Shown here: one piece after another, positions 44,971-54,029 of the stretch
Layout of the letters: every line of letters begins with the position of its first letter
How positions within the stretch are numbered: position 1 is the stretch's first letter
Assembly: GCA_016716085.1 (NCBI GenBank)
Contig: JADJWY010000026.1
Location: 620,001-684,000, forward strand
From: Hahellaceae bacterium
GTDB lineage: Bacteria > Pseudomonadota > Gammaproteobacteria > Pseudomonadales > Oleiphilaceae
DNA length: 64,000 nucleotides
Direction: 5' to 3'
Made by a program: the position numbers and the translations under genes
Notes under the pieces: model-generated
Database searches by the model: none
What the model was told of the DNA's origin: nothing
The model's input: the letters and a program-made list of their open reading frames with translations, nothing else

Positions 44971-46188
44971 CTACCAAAGAATCAGCAAATCATCCGTCTG
45001 AATGTTGTAACGGGTAGGATCGACCTGCAGCTCGCCAAAGGCCAGTTCTGGTTGCACCTGATTCACTTTCAGAGCCAGTTTCACATCACGGATCTCGGTG
45101 CCTTGAAAGCGTGTGCCTTCAAAGAGCTGACGAGTTCGGTAAACCTTGAGCTCATCACCGATGCGAAGCCCTTGGGTAGCGCCCGATTCAATCATCACCA
45201 TTTTATTTTCGACTTTACGAATCCGGGTAATGAAAGGTTGGCAAGCGACCTGTACCTCGACATCCGAAGCCATTTCCGCCAGCGTATCCAGCACCGCGGT
45301 GCCATAACCCGTTTGAGCAAAGCCGACTGAAGTCAGTGGCAGACGGTCGTCTCGTCCTGCGTTCCATTTCCCAATCGTCTGATAACGTTTTTGAAACATC
45401 ATGGCTCCACTGAAACCATCATAAATATACATGTCGACGACAAACTCTCGCGACATATCGACCTGCCCTACGGCGCGAACCAGACGACCCCAGGGACTCG
45501 TGCTGTAAGCCGAAGCATCCGTCAGGGCCATACGGCGGACAATGCCACCGACGACGAACTGAGCACCTAACGAGCGGGCAGTATCAATCGCATGAGAGAG
45601 CGTGCGGTATTCTGTCTCCTGGGTGGGTGCAGTGCGGGTGTTCTGGTAGAGCGTCAGCTGCGTGCCGTTGAGAGCATCCAGAAAGGTTGAAGGCCCTAGC
45701 CAGGCGAGCATGGATTGCGGAAACTGTTCATCGATGTCATACAGTCCACCAAAATCAGCCTCATCCGGTCGATCCAATGCGAAGCGTGTGAAGACCACCT
45801 TTTTTCGATAACGACTGGCCGGTGTCTGGTTGCAGATGGGCTGCGGAAGTAATTGAATCCGGAAGGTCATGCTTAGCCAGTCGTCTACCACCGATTCATC
45901 GACCTGAACAACCCGGCCTATACGCATCTCGGTTTTTAAGGAGAGGGAGGAGCGGGTCAGACGACCGTTAACCACTTCGTCGGTAGCCTGCAAGTCACCG
46001 CCGCGGCGCAAACGCGCCTGATCAATGGCATCCTTGCGGGCCGCCTGACGAGCCGCAGGCAAATCGTTTCGGTAAATGGGGGAACTCGTTTCAATGGTGA
46101 CCCACTCTGCGCGAACCAGGCTACTGACGAGCAATCCCAGCCAAATCAGCATCCGAACAAAACGGCGGTCTAGCTTCACGCACTTCAT
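44971..46188 (-). CDS. flgT: Flagellar assembly protein T (FlgT)
   Basis: A 405-aa secreted protein with a signal peptide (LIWLGLLVSSLVRA). It has the three-domain FlgT layout: the N-terminal domain with IDQARLRRGGDLQ, a middle domain with YQNTRTAPTQETEYRTL and VVGGIVRRMA, and a C-terminal SH3-like part with ESGATQGLRIGDELKVY. FlgT builds the H ring of polar, Na+-driven flagellar motors in Vibrio and relatives. Two bp separate it from flgP. It is convergent with tonB. Confidence 0.85.
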   Translation of the reverse strand: MKCVKLDRRFVRMLIWLGLLVSSLVRAEWVTIETSSPIYRNDLPAARQAARKDAIDQARLRRGGDLQATDEVVNGRLTRSSLSLKTEMRIGRVVQVDESVVDDWLSMTFRIQLLPQPICNQTPASRYRKKVVFTRFALDRPDEADFGGLYDIDEQFPQSMLAWLGPSTFLDALNGTQLTLYQNTRTAPTQETEYRTLSHAIDTARSLGAQFVVGGIVRRMALTDASAYSTSPWGRLVRAVGQVDMSREFVVDMYIYDGFSGAMMFQKRYQTIGKWNAGRDDRLPLTSVGFAQTGYGTAVLDTLAEMASDVEVQVACQPFITRIRKVENKMVMIESGATQGLRIGDELKVYRTRQLFEGTRFQGTEIRDVKLALKVNQVQPELAFGELQVDPTRYNIQTDDLLILW

Positions 46189-46190
46189 GG

Positions 46191-46799
46191 CTACTCTCCA
46201 TACGGCTTGTCTGCCGCAATCGAATACAACGGAGAAGATGGACGGCCAGTAGGGGTGACGACGCGATCATCCAGGCCTTCCCCACTCGGCATCGGCGTCC
46301 GGCACTCGTCCTCATAGAGGAATTGGTTCGAGCGTGAAAGGCATTTGCTGAAATCCGGGCTCAATTCCAGTTCCAGAACCGTCTCGTAACCGCCGCCCAC
46401 CAGCTCCTTAACATCTACGACCTTCGCCCCCCGAATCGTGGTATCCACGAGCGATTTAAGTTGATCCGACTGCAGCATGAGTTGATCGACGCGTGAATTG
46501 CCGTAGACGGTTGTGCCATAGAGTTGTTCGGCCATGGCGCGGTAGGCGTCCAGCTTGGATGCACGCATGGCCATCAGCCGCTCCTGTAAATTGCTTTTTT
46601 CAACCGGTACCGGCAGGGCGGCGTAGCCTGAGACCCGCAACACGATCGGTGGCTGAGGGGCGCGCGCAACCTCGGGCTCACCCCCCCAACGGATGCCTTT
46701 GCAACTGCCCAGCAGCACAATGGCCACACTCATCAGGATCAAACGAAAGGTTCTGCGTGTACCTTGTTTAGCACTCCGCGTGTTGACCCACTGCCCCAT
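46191..46799 (-). CDS. flgP: Flagellar lipoprotein FlgP (LPP20 family)
   Basis: A 202-aa lipoprotein with the lipobox VLLGSCKG. The mature part has the LPP20-type fold (AMRASKLDAYRAMAEQLYG and TTIRGAKVVDVKEL). FlgP contributes to an outer-membrane-associated ring around the flagellar motor. ATG 46799 has GGAGG five bases upstream. The usual partner flgO is not in the window. Confidence 0.85.
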   Translation of the reverse strand: MGQWVNTRSAKQGTRRTFRLILMSVAIVLLGSCKGIRWGGEPEVARAPQPPIVLRVSGYAALPVPVEKSNLQERLMAMRASKLDAYRAMAEQLYGTTVYGNSRVDQLMLQSDQLKSLVDTTIRGAKVVDVKELVGGGYETVLELELSPDFSKCLSRSNQFLYEDECRTPMPSGEGLDDRVVTPTGRPSSPLYSIAADKPYGE

Positions 46800-46847
46800 G
46801 GTTCCTCCGACCGAAATCCGGCACATTCAGCTGATGGGAGGGACACA

Positions 46848-46863
46848 AGGAAGTTTCGTGCCA
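46848..46863 (-). promoter_or_regulatory. Sigma-54-like promoter upstream of flgP
   Basis: On the minus strand TGGCACGAAACTTCCT matches the -24 element (TGGCACG) perfectly and has the right spacing, but the -12 GC is CC. Sigma-54 control fits a flagellar gene pair. The missing G makes this tentative. Confidence 0.4.
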
Positions 46864-47000
46864 AGTTCATGGCCGACAGATGAAAAGCCTTATTCTGCTT
46901 ACCTATCAGTAAGTTAAAAATCGTCAATCTGGCGATTCAACACACATACCCCATGCAGAGGCCGGAAAATAATTGCCGCCTCGGGGAGCAGGACGCAGGC

Positions 47001-47369
47001 TCAGGACGTCCGCGCTACCAGCGGTGTTCCGTGCCAATTCAGCCCCGCCCAGCCCTTACGCATGAACTCACGGATATTGGCATGATCCTGATTTTGCGGG
47101 TGTTTCAGCACATCCTCGCGATAGTAGCGTCCAAAGCAGGCAAGCGCCTCACCTTCGGCCATCCCCTGCATCTGGGCAAATGCCAGAATCCGACAGGAGC
47201 CATTGTTCTGCCCGGCCGCATTGTGAACGTCGCCATTGTCAAACGCGCAGGGGCTAAAGGCGTAATTGGCTTCAATGACGGCAATCGTGTCTTCAAACTC
47301 AACACGTTCCGGCATCCGCCGCACCTTCTCGAGAAAGTCAGCCAGATTAGGGGCATTGAAAACAGACAT
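47001..47369 (-). CDS. HopJ-family protein
   Basis: A 122-aa protein with the HopJ-type signature: EDTIAVIEANYAFSPCAFDNG, broken here, then GSCRILAFAQMQGM and a tail near CFGRYYREDVLKHPQN. The family was named after a Pseudomonas type III effector but is widespread in free-living bacteria with no such system, and none is visible here. ATG 47369 has a GGGAG site. Function unknown. Confidence 0.85.
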   Translation of the reverse strand: MSVFNAPNLADFLEKVRRMPERVEFEDTIAVIEANYAFSPCAFDNGDVHNAAGQNNGSCRILAFAQMQGMAEGEALACFGRYYREDVLKHPQNQDHANIREFMRKGWAGLNWHGTPLVARTS

Positions 47370-47410
47370 GGATTGAACTCCCGACGTAAAAGCGGGCATT
47401 GTGCCTGTAT

Positions 47411-48226
47411 TCAGGGTGACAATCCATAACGTTTAAGAAGACCGGCGTATTCACCATTTTGCTGGAGTGCTTCCAACTTCCGATTAATCCGCCGGATCCA
47501 GCGAGCGCCGCCTGCATCATCCCTGGAAAAGGTAATGTAAACCTTGGTGGCCTGGTTGTTTTCAGAATCATCATTCAGGCAACCGGCTTCTTTTAGGTTT
47601 AGGCCTTTTTCCGACGCCTCATAGCGAACGACATTTCGCTCATCGAGCAAAACCTGAATGCGCGACAGCATCAGCATGGTCAACAAATTTTTGATAGGCC
47701 GATCACCTGACAGTGAGACGACATAGGGCCGATTCGCGGGTACACTCAGAAATTCGTCCATTTCAGGCGTGTAGCCATAGCCATTCACGACACCCAGCAT
47801 GACACCTGTGAGAGAACTCAACCCCGTGTAGCGCCAATTTTCACGTGCCTTCACATAAAAGCACCAGGGGGACTCATCCATGAGTGGTAAGGTAAACTGG
47901 TATTTTTGTGCTAATTCCTCGTCCCAGCCCATACCAACCAGCCCATGTGCCTGGGTCATTTCTGCCTCTAATTTGGCTCGGGACCAATTCAAGAGCTGAT
48001 AATCCAATTGATGTGGGGTTCCCTCAAGGGCCTTTTGTGCGATTTCAATCAGTACACCGGGTTTCTCACTCGTCGGGTCACAGTTGTAGGGGCACCAATA
48101 ATCTGCCCGCAGCTTAAGGGTATCCGCCGCAACACCTGAGGATATGAAAGCCGCCAGCAATCCGCACAGAAGCATTTGGCGGGAGCCGCCGCAGGAATCC
48201 TCCCTGCCCGGCCCAAGGTGAATCAT
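47411..48226 (-). CDS. Periplasmic solute-binding protein (SBP family 3-like)
   Basis: A 271-aa protein with a signal peptide (MLLCGLLAAFISSGVAA, after a polar leader) and a two-lobed binding-protein fold. Recognisable parts are LRADYWCPYNC, GVLIEIAQKALEG, GMGWDEELAQKY and the C-terminal INRKLEALQQNGEYAGLLKRYG. The ligand is unknown. It starts in the mrpG stop (ATGA), so it is coupled to the Mrp operon, and no permease or ATPase accompanies it. Some orphan binding proteins of this kind work with sensors rather than transporters. Confidence 0.85.
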   Translation of the reverse strand: MIHLGPGREDSCGGSRQMLLCGLLAAFISSGVAADTLKLRADYWCPYNCDPTSEKPGVLIEIAQKALEGTPHQLDYQLLNWSRAKLEAEMTQAHGLVGMGWDEELAQKYQFTLPLMDESPWCFYVKARENWRYTGLSSLTGVMLGVVNGYGYTPEMDEFLSVPANRPYVVSLSGDRPIKNLLTMLMLSRIQVLLDERNVVRYEASEKGLNLKEAGCLNDDSENNQATKVYITFSRDDAGGARWIRRINRKLEALQQNGEYAGLLKRYGLSP

Positions 48227-48582
48227 GACTCGTCACTCCGCGAGCGCTGCTGCCGGGCATAATCGATGAACGGCTGATTTTGAGTCGAGGCATCGGCCTT
48301 CACGCGCAGATGCAGGGCGGCTTTGGCCATCATGTGCGCGGCAATCGGCGCCGTCATGAACAGAAACAGCGTGATCATCAGCTCATGCACACTTAACTGC
48401 TTCTGCTGCTCCGACATAAACACCATGGACGCAATGAGGACACTGCCAATCCCCAGCGTGGTAGCCTTGGTCGGTGCGTGCAGGCGAGTGTAGAAATCGG
48501 GCAACCGGACTAACCCCAGAGACCCCACAAACAGAAAGACACCACCGACCAAAAGCAGGAAGCAAACCAACACCTCTAGCAC
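48223..48582 (-). CDS. mrpG: Mrp antiporter subunit MrpG
   Basis: A 119-aa subunit of the multi-part Na+/H+ antiporter, family PhaG/MnhG. It has three membrane helices and the conserved LGLVRLPDFYTRLHAPTKATTLG segment, split by family. The start is GTG (48582), 9 bp after mrpF. It overlaps the solute-binding protein gene by 4 bp. Confidence 0.93.
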   Translation of the reverse strand: MLEVLVCFLLLVGGVFLFVGSLGLVRLPDFYTRLHAPTKATTLGIGSVLIASMVFMSEQQKQLSVHELMITLFLFMTAPIAAHMMAKAALHLRVKADASTQNQPFIDYARQQRSRSDES

Positions 48583-48591
48583 CGTAACCCC

Positions 48592-48861
48592 CTATTCAAT
48601 GATATCGCCGCGTAAAACATATTTGCAGACGGCGGCGGTGCTGACAAAACCCAGCATCGCGATCAGCAGCGCACCCTCAAAATACAGTGCGGTTCCCGTC
48701 TGCAAGCCCAGTAGTACGATCAACGCGATGGAATTGATGAACATGGTATCCAGGGCCAGCAATCGATCAACCAATCCTGGACCAATCAACAAGCGCCATA
48801 AATTCAACAACAGTGCGGCACTCACCAGACAGGTGACGATCCCCAGCGTGAGCGTCATCAT
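48592..48861 (-). CDS. mrpF: Mrp antiporter subunit MrpF
   Basis: An 89-aa subunit (PhaF/MnhF family), three helices, with LWRLLIGPGLVDRLLALDTMFIN typical of the family. I chose ATG 48861 because it overlaps the mrpE stop as ATGA; a longer start at 48882 is possible. Part of the antiporter membrane arm. Confidence 0.93.
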   Translation of the reverse strand: MMTLTLGIVTCLVSAALLLNLWRLLIGPGLVDRLLALDTMFINSIALIVLLGLQTGTALYFEGALLIAMLGFVSTAAVCKYVLRGDIIE

Positions 48862-49370
48862 TCGAACATCTCCTTGAGCCAATCCTCATAGCGACTACGA
48901 ATACTGTCGATCAACGCCTGTTCATCCTGAAGGTCCAGTACGTGAATATATAAGCACTTGCGATCCTCAGAGACCTCTGCCGTTAAGGTACCCGGCGTCA
49001 GCGCAATGGTGCTGGAAAGAATCGTGATCGGCAGATCGGAATGCAACTTCAGGGGATACGCAACGAACCCTGGTTGCAGTTTTTTGATGGGTCCCAGCAC
49101 CTGCCGGGCGACCTGAATATTGGATAACACTATATCCAGCAACAACCGAAAAAAATATCGCAGGGCCAAAAACGGTCGCTTGAGCGGGGGATTAGGTTCG
49201 GCCATTGGCCGCAGCAGTATTGGAATCAGCCAGGCAATAACTGCTCCGAGCACGATATGTCCCGCTGCCAGAGACTGATTCAATAGGAGCCACAATGACC
49301 ACAGTATCACTGATAACAAGGGTTGCGGTATAAGACGACGCCGGATCGAAACCTTCGTCACATCATTCAT
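48858..49370 (-). CDS. mrpE: Mrp antiporter subunit MrpE
   Basis: A 170-aa subunit (PhaE/MnhE family) with early hydrophobic helices and the family segment STIALTPGTLTAEVSEDRKCLYIHVL. It overlaps mrpD and mrpF by 4 bp each. Confidence 0.93.
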   Translation of the reverse strand: MNDVTKVSIRRRLIPQPLLSVILWSLWLLLNQSLAAGHIVLGAVIAWLIPILLRPMAEPNPPLKRPFLALRYFFRLLLDIVLSNIQVARQVLGPIKKLQPGFVAYPLKLHSDLPITILSSTIALTPGTLTAEVSEDRKCLYIHVLDLQDEQALIDSIRSRYEDWLKEMFE

Positions 49371-50872
49371 GGAATCATCCTCCCTACCCCCGGACTCGCC
49401 CCCGTGATGTTAAACACATGCCAGGCCGCGTCTCCAGAAAGGGTGAGGACCCACTCGCCAGCCACGACCATGCCCGCGGACACACCCAATAGCAGGACGA
49501 CGGCCATCAGTTGCACGGGCGCGGCCGTTTCAGTTCCTGGCTTGCCAGTACGGGTATGCCAGATCAGGCCGGTCCCGGCACGCGCCAGCATGATCAACAT
49601 AAACAGGCTGCTGAGCAAAATGGCGGCCCAGGCAATAACCTGATGGATGCTTCCGGCAAACGCCTGCAATGCCAGTAGTTTGCCGATGAAGCCTGAAAAA
49701 GGCGGCAGACCGATCACGACCATGGCCGCCAGCAGCAGTAAGCCCCCGAGCAGAAGCGGTTGGGAAAGCGGACGCGCAGGCACCAGACGGTCCCCCGCCT
49801 GTCCTCGCTGCAGGGCGATCATGTCAGCGAGCAGAAACAGCGCGGCCGTAATCAGGGTGGAATGGATCAGGTAATAGACCGCGGCACGAATGGACTCTAC
49901 CGAATTATTCGAAACCAGCATGAGCAGCAAACCGACCGATATGATTACCAGATTGGCAATCAGAGGTTTGAGCTGCTCACTGGCCAACATTCCGATAGAG
50001 CCAACCAACAGTGTTATCAGCGACAAATACCACAGCCAGTCATCTGCCAGCCCCTGCAGCCCATCAGCGCCACCGCCAAAAAGCTGAACGTGGACACGAA
50101 TAAAACTGTAGATTCCTACCTTGGTCATGATGGCAAACAGGGCAGCAACGGGCGCCAGCGCAGCGCTGTAGGTAGCCACCAGCCAGAATTGTAATGGCAC
50201 CAGGGCGGCCTTTAAACCAAAGACGACAATCAGTAACAGGCCGCCCGCTTTCGCCAGATAGAGCTTATCGCCGCTGAGCTGCGCCAGCTTCTGCGACATA
50301 TCTGCCATATTCAGCGTTCCCGTTGCACCGTAGAGTATGCCCAGCGCGAAAAGAAAGAACGCCGAACCAATCAGGTTCAGTGCGACATAGTGAAAATGCG
50401 CGCGCGCTTTCTGGCGGGCCGAACCGTAGGTCAGCAGGGAATAGGAGGCAATCAGCAGAATTTCGAAAAAGACGAACAGGTTGAACAGATCACCCGTCAG
50501 AAAGGCACCGTTAATGCCCATGATCTGAAACAGAAAAATGGAGTGATAGTAAGGACCTGGGGTTTGTTTTCCAGCCAGACTGTAAAGCCAGCAGACCAGC
50601 GCCAGCCCAACGGTCAACAGCACCAGAAGAATCGCCAGCGGATCAACCGTGAGGACAATTCCAAACGGAGGCTGCCAGTCTCCCAGCACGTAAGTGAGCG
50701 GCACACCCCGGACATTATTCAGCAGAGACAGCACCACCGCCATCGTGAGTATCAGCGCGCTGCCGCAACCCATACGCTGCCACAGCACAGACGGCTGAAT
50801 ACCAGGAAACATCAGTACCACGGCCGTCAGCATGGGAATCAGGATAGGAAGAATCGCCAAATGCTCTGTCAC
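49367..50872 (-). CDS. mrpD: Mrp antiporter subunit MrpD
   Basis: A 501-aa NuoL/M/N-like subunit with about 14 membrane helices, one of the two ion-translocating arms. Conserved parts include FFEILLIASYSLLTYG (Glu of the pathway), GLKAALVPLQFWLV with the antiporter lysine and PPFSGFIGKLLAL. GTG start overlaps the mrpC stop (GTGA). Confidence 0.93.
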   Translation of the reverse strand: MTEHLAILPILIPMLTAVVLMFPGIQPSVLWQRMGCGSALILTMAVVLSLLNNVRGVPLTYVLGDWQPPFGIVLTVDPLAILLVLLTVGLALVCWLYSLAGKQTPGPYYHSIFLFQIMGINGAFLTGDLFNLFVFFEILLIASYSLLTYGSARQKARAHFHYVALNLIGSAFFLFALGILYGATGTLNMADMSQKLAQLSGDKLYLAKAGGLLLIVVFGLKAALVPLQFWLVATYSAALAPVAALFAIMTKVGIYSFIRVHVQLFGGGADGLQGLADDWLWYLSLITLLVGSIGMLASEQLKPLIANLVIISVGLLLMLVSNNSVESIRAAVYYLIHSTLITAALFLLADMIALQRGQAGDRLVPARPLSQPLLLGGLLLLAAMVVIGLPPFSGFIGKLLALQAFAGSIHQVIAWAAILLSSLFMLIMLARAGTGLIWHTRTGKPGTETAAPVQLMAVVLLLGVSAGMVVAGEWVLTLSGDAAWHVFNITGASPGVGRMIP

Positions 50873-51225
50873 TGCGCCTCCTTCTCCGGCGTTCGCTCAT
50901 GGTCGACATCCGTTCCATCGACATGATCATTCCCCATCTCTGCCCGCGCCACCATTGCTAATACCATGATAAATGCGGTCATGGCAAAGCCAATCACAAT
51001 CGCAGTCAGCACCAGTGCTTGCGTCAGGGGATCCGCAAAGTCACCGTTGCCCCCCAGAATGGCGGCGGCGTTTAATTTAAGGCCACCACTGGCAAATAAA
51101 AACAGGTTCACCGCATAAGAAAGCAAGGTGATCCCCAGCACCACCGTATAGGTGCGGCGGCGCAGCAACAAAAATATTCCACAGGCCGTTAACAGGCCCA
51201 CACAGACAGCATACACCCCTTCCAC
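50869..51225 (-). CDS. mrpC: Mrp antiporter subunit MrpC
   Basis: A 118-aa NuoK-like subunit with three helices, including GLLTACGIFLLLRRRTYTVVLG and the later DPLTQALVLTAIVIGFA. The start is GTG at 51225, sharing one base with the mrpA stop. A hydrophilic acidic tail (MGNDHVDGTDVDHERTP) extends beyond the last helix. Confidence 0.93.
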   Translation of the reverse strand: MEGVYAVCVGLLTACGIFLLLRRRTYTVVLGITLLSYAVNLFLFASGGLKLNAAAILGGNGDFADPLTQALVLTAIVIGFAMTAFIMVLAMVARAEMGNDHVDGTDVDHERTPEKEAQ

Positions 51226-54029
51226 TAGCTCTCTCCCCGACTGTCAGGTCGATGGCGGGTCGACAGTTCCCCCAGGTTAGCCAGAATCATCAGCGTCGCG
51301 CCGATGACCGTCAGGTAAACACCCAGATCAAACACCATCGCGCTGGCCAATTCGAACTTGCCGACGACCGGCCAACTGAAATAATCGAACCAGGTCGTTA
51401 GGAAAGGTCGGCCAAAGAACCAACTCCCCACCCCGGAGAACAGTGCAATCCCCAATCCTGTCCCAATCATTGCCGCATAGTGAATACGCAAGCGCCCTCT
51501 TACCCACTCAACACCGTTGGCAATATATTGCTGCAATATCGCTATCGCGGTAATGAGCCCCGCAATGAATCCTCCCCCCGGCTGATTATGTCCACGCAGG
51601 AAAATAAACACTGAGACCAGCAGAGCCATCGGCAATAACCAGCGCGACACCATGCCCAACATCATCGGGTGGACATCGTTTGACCAACGATTGCCGAAGG
51701 CATCCCGGGCCGGCAGGTACAGGGGCATACGGGAGATCAGTCCAAAAATACCCAGTGCCGCAATCCCTAGCACCGTGATTTCACCGAGCGTATCAAAGCC
51801 GCGAAAATCAACCAGAATCACGTTGACTACGTTGGTACCACCACCGCCCGTTTTACTGTTGGCAACGAAATAGTCCGCAATCGAATCAAGCGAACGGGTC
51901 ATCAGGGCATAGCTCAAGGTCCCGATAATCCCTCCCGCAATGGCAGCGAGCCCCAGGTCCCGGGCAATGCGACGCGGATCCGTTTCTTTGGGCGTACTTT
52001 GCGGCAGAAAAAATAACGCTAACAGCAACAGCACAATCGTGACCACTTCAACGGTCAGCTGGGTCAAAGCCAGGTCCGGTGCCGAAAAATAACTGAATGC
52101 CATCGAAACAATCAGCCCGGCCACCGATAACATCAGCAAGGCAACCAGGCGCTGCCGGTGCAAAACAACGGTGGCAAGCGCCGAGACACATAACAGAAAC
52201 CCGGCAATGGCGGCAAAGGGATCGACCGGCATCAAGGATTTGTCGCCCAGCGCGCGCACCAGGCCGGTCAATGGTGCCGCGAGCATCACGATGGCGGCGA
52301 GCACCAGAAGCAGGCTATAGCGCTGCAGCGAGCCGTTATCAATCCATGCCATGATCCGATGTGCCACACCCAATAGAGCCACGACCCCCTTCTCAAACTC
52401 GGCTTTCATATCCCGTTCAGGGAATTGCGCCTGTAGCTGAAACAGCGTCCCGCGGTGGTAATAAATAAAGGCACCACCGATGACGGCGGCGAGGCTCATC
52501 ATCAAGGGAAGATTGAAGCCATGCCAGATCGAGAGCCCATACTCGGGCAGTTCCGTTCGGATGACGGACTGCGAGGCCGCCGCCAGCAATTCCCCAACCA
52601 TAAATTCGGGAAAAATACCCACCAGAATACACAGTGCGACCAGAATTTCGACCGGCACCTTCATATAGCGCGGGGGCTCATGAGGTGTCTTCGGCAGGTC
52701 GATCGGTTCACCGTTAAAAAATACATCGTGAATGAAGCGCACCGAATAGGCGACAGACAAGGCCGCACCGACCGTCGCAAACACGGGAATCATCCACGAG
52801 AGTGAGCCCAGTGCGCCAGGGTGCAGCGTCTCGGCAAAGAACATTTCCTTGGATAAGAAGCCGTTAAACAAGGGGATACCGGCCATCGAAGCGGAAGCGA
52901 CCATCGCCAGCGTCGCCGTATGCGGCATATAGTTCCACAAACCGTTCAATTTACGCATGTCCCGCGTGCCGGACTCATGATCAATAATCCCGGCAGCCAT
53001 AAAGAGAGAGGCCTTGAATACCGCATGGTTGATGATGTGAAACACTGCCGCCACGGCCGCCAGCTCGCTGTGCATCCCCAGCAGCAAGGTAATGAGTCCC
53101 AGATGACTGATCGTGGAATAGGCCAGCAAGCCCTTGAGATCATGTTTGAACAAGGCCGTATAAGCGCCCAGCAGCAAGGTCGCCAGCCCTGTCAGGCCCA
53201 CGACCAGGAACCACATTTCGGTACCCGCCAGGACGGGAAAAAAACGCGCCAGCAAAAATATTCCGGCCTTAACCATGGTGGCGGAATGCAAATAGGCGCT
53301 GACGGGCGTCGGTGCGGCCATGGCATGCGGCAACCAGAAATGAAAGGGAAATTGGGCCGATTTAGTGAAGGCACCCAACAAGATCAAGCCCAGAATCACC
53401 GGGTAAGCGTCGTGTGCCCGAACCAGGGCACCACTCGCCAGCACCGTCTGCAAATCAAATGATCCCACGACCTGCCCGATCAGAAGCAAACCGGCGAGTA
53501 AGGCTAATCCCCCGGCGCCGGTGATGGCCAACGCCATGCGCGCCCCTCGCCGGGCGTCCGAACGATGCGACCAGAAGCTGATAAGCAGAAAGGAGCTAAC
53601 ACTGGTCAGCTCCCAGAACATCCATAATTGAATCAGGTTATTGGAGAGAACGACCCCTAGCATGGCGGTCATAAACAGAATCAGATAGGCATAGAATCGT
53701 CCCATCGGGTCTTCGTCCGACAGATAGTAGCGCGCATAGAGGATGACCAGCAGGCCGATACCCAGAATCAACAAGGCAAACAGAAAACCCAATCCATCCA
53801 GGTGAAAACTCAGGTTAAGACCCAGCGAAGGAATCCAGTGCCAGCTTGCGGTCAAGGGTGTTTGCGCCACCACGTCAGCATGAAACTGCAAAACAAGTAG
53901 AAGGGCTGTCGCCGGCAAAATGGCCGTCGCGACGGCACAGGCTGTTTTCCCCCAACGCTGGGCAACCAGTGGTACCAGGGTTCCCAAAAGGGGCAGTACA
54001 ACGATCCAGAGCAGCGCTGAAGAACTCAT
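51225..54029 (-). CDS. mrpA: Fused Mrp antiporter subunits MrpA-MrpB
   Basis: A 934-aa subunit with the NuoL-like antiporter arm (residues about 1-640), where FWELTSVSSFLLISFW carries the membrane Glu and ASLFMAAGIIDHESGTRD is typical. An MrpA C-terminal block follows. From about 790 an MrpB domain (MALLVSVFIFLRGHNQPGGGFIAG) is fused, as in many proteobacteria. ATG 54029 overlaps the stop of the upstream diguanylate cyclase (ATGA). The complex exchanges cytoplasmic Na+ for protons and supports salt and alkali tolerance. Confidence 0.94.
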   Translation of the reverse strand: MSSSALLWIVVLPLLGTLVPLVAQRWGKTACAVATAILPATALLLVLQFHADVVAQTPLTASWHWIPSLGLNLSFHLDGLGFLFALLILGIGLLVILYARYYLSDEDPMGRFYAYLILFMTAMLGVVLSNNLIQLWMFWELTSVSSFLLISFWSHRSDARRGARMALAITGAGGLALLAGLLLIGQVVGSFDLQTVLASGALVRAHDAYPVILGLILLGAFTKSAQFPFHFWLPHAMAAPTPVSAYLHSATMVKAGIFLLARFFPVLAGTEMWFLVVGLTGLATLLLGAYTALFKHDLKGLLAYSTISHLGLITLLLGMHSELAAVAAVFHIINHAVFKASLFMAAGIIDHESGTRDMRKLNGLWNYMPHTATLAMVASASMAGIPLFNGFLSKEMFFAETLHPGALGSLSWMIPVFATVGAALSVAYSVRFIHDVFFNGEPIDLPKTPHEPPRYMKVPVEILVALCILVGIFPEFMVGELLAAASQSVIRTELPEYGLSIWHGFNLPLMMSLAAVIGGAFIYYHRGTLFQLQAQFPERDMKAEFEKGVVALLGVAHRIMAWIDNGSLQRYSLLLVLAAIVMLAAPLTGLVRALGDKSLMPVDPFAAIAGFLLCVSALATVVLHRQRLVALLMLSVAGLIVSMAFSYFSAPDLALTQLTVEVVTIVLLLLALFFLPQSTPKETDPRRIARDLGLAAIAGGIIGTLSYALMTRSLDSIADYFVANSKTGGGGTNVVNVILVDFRGFDTLGEITVLGIAALGIFGLISRMPLYLPARDAFGNRWSNDVHPMMLGMVSRWLLPMALLVSVFIFLRGHNQPGGGFIAGLITAIAILQQYIANGVEWVRGRLRIHYAAMIGTGLGIALFSGVGSWFFGRPFLTTWFDYFSWPVVGKFELASAMVFDLGVYLTVIGATLMILANLGELSTRHRPDSRGES

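Noticed and set aside
47001..47369. Type III secretion effector
   Set aside because: HopJ-family name only; no secretion apparatus or chaperone nearby, and the family is common in non-pathogens.
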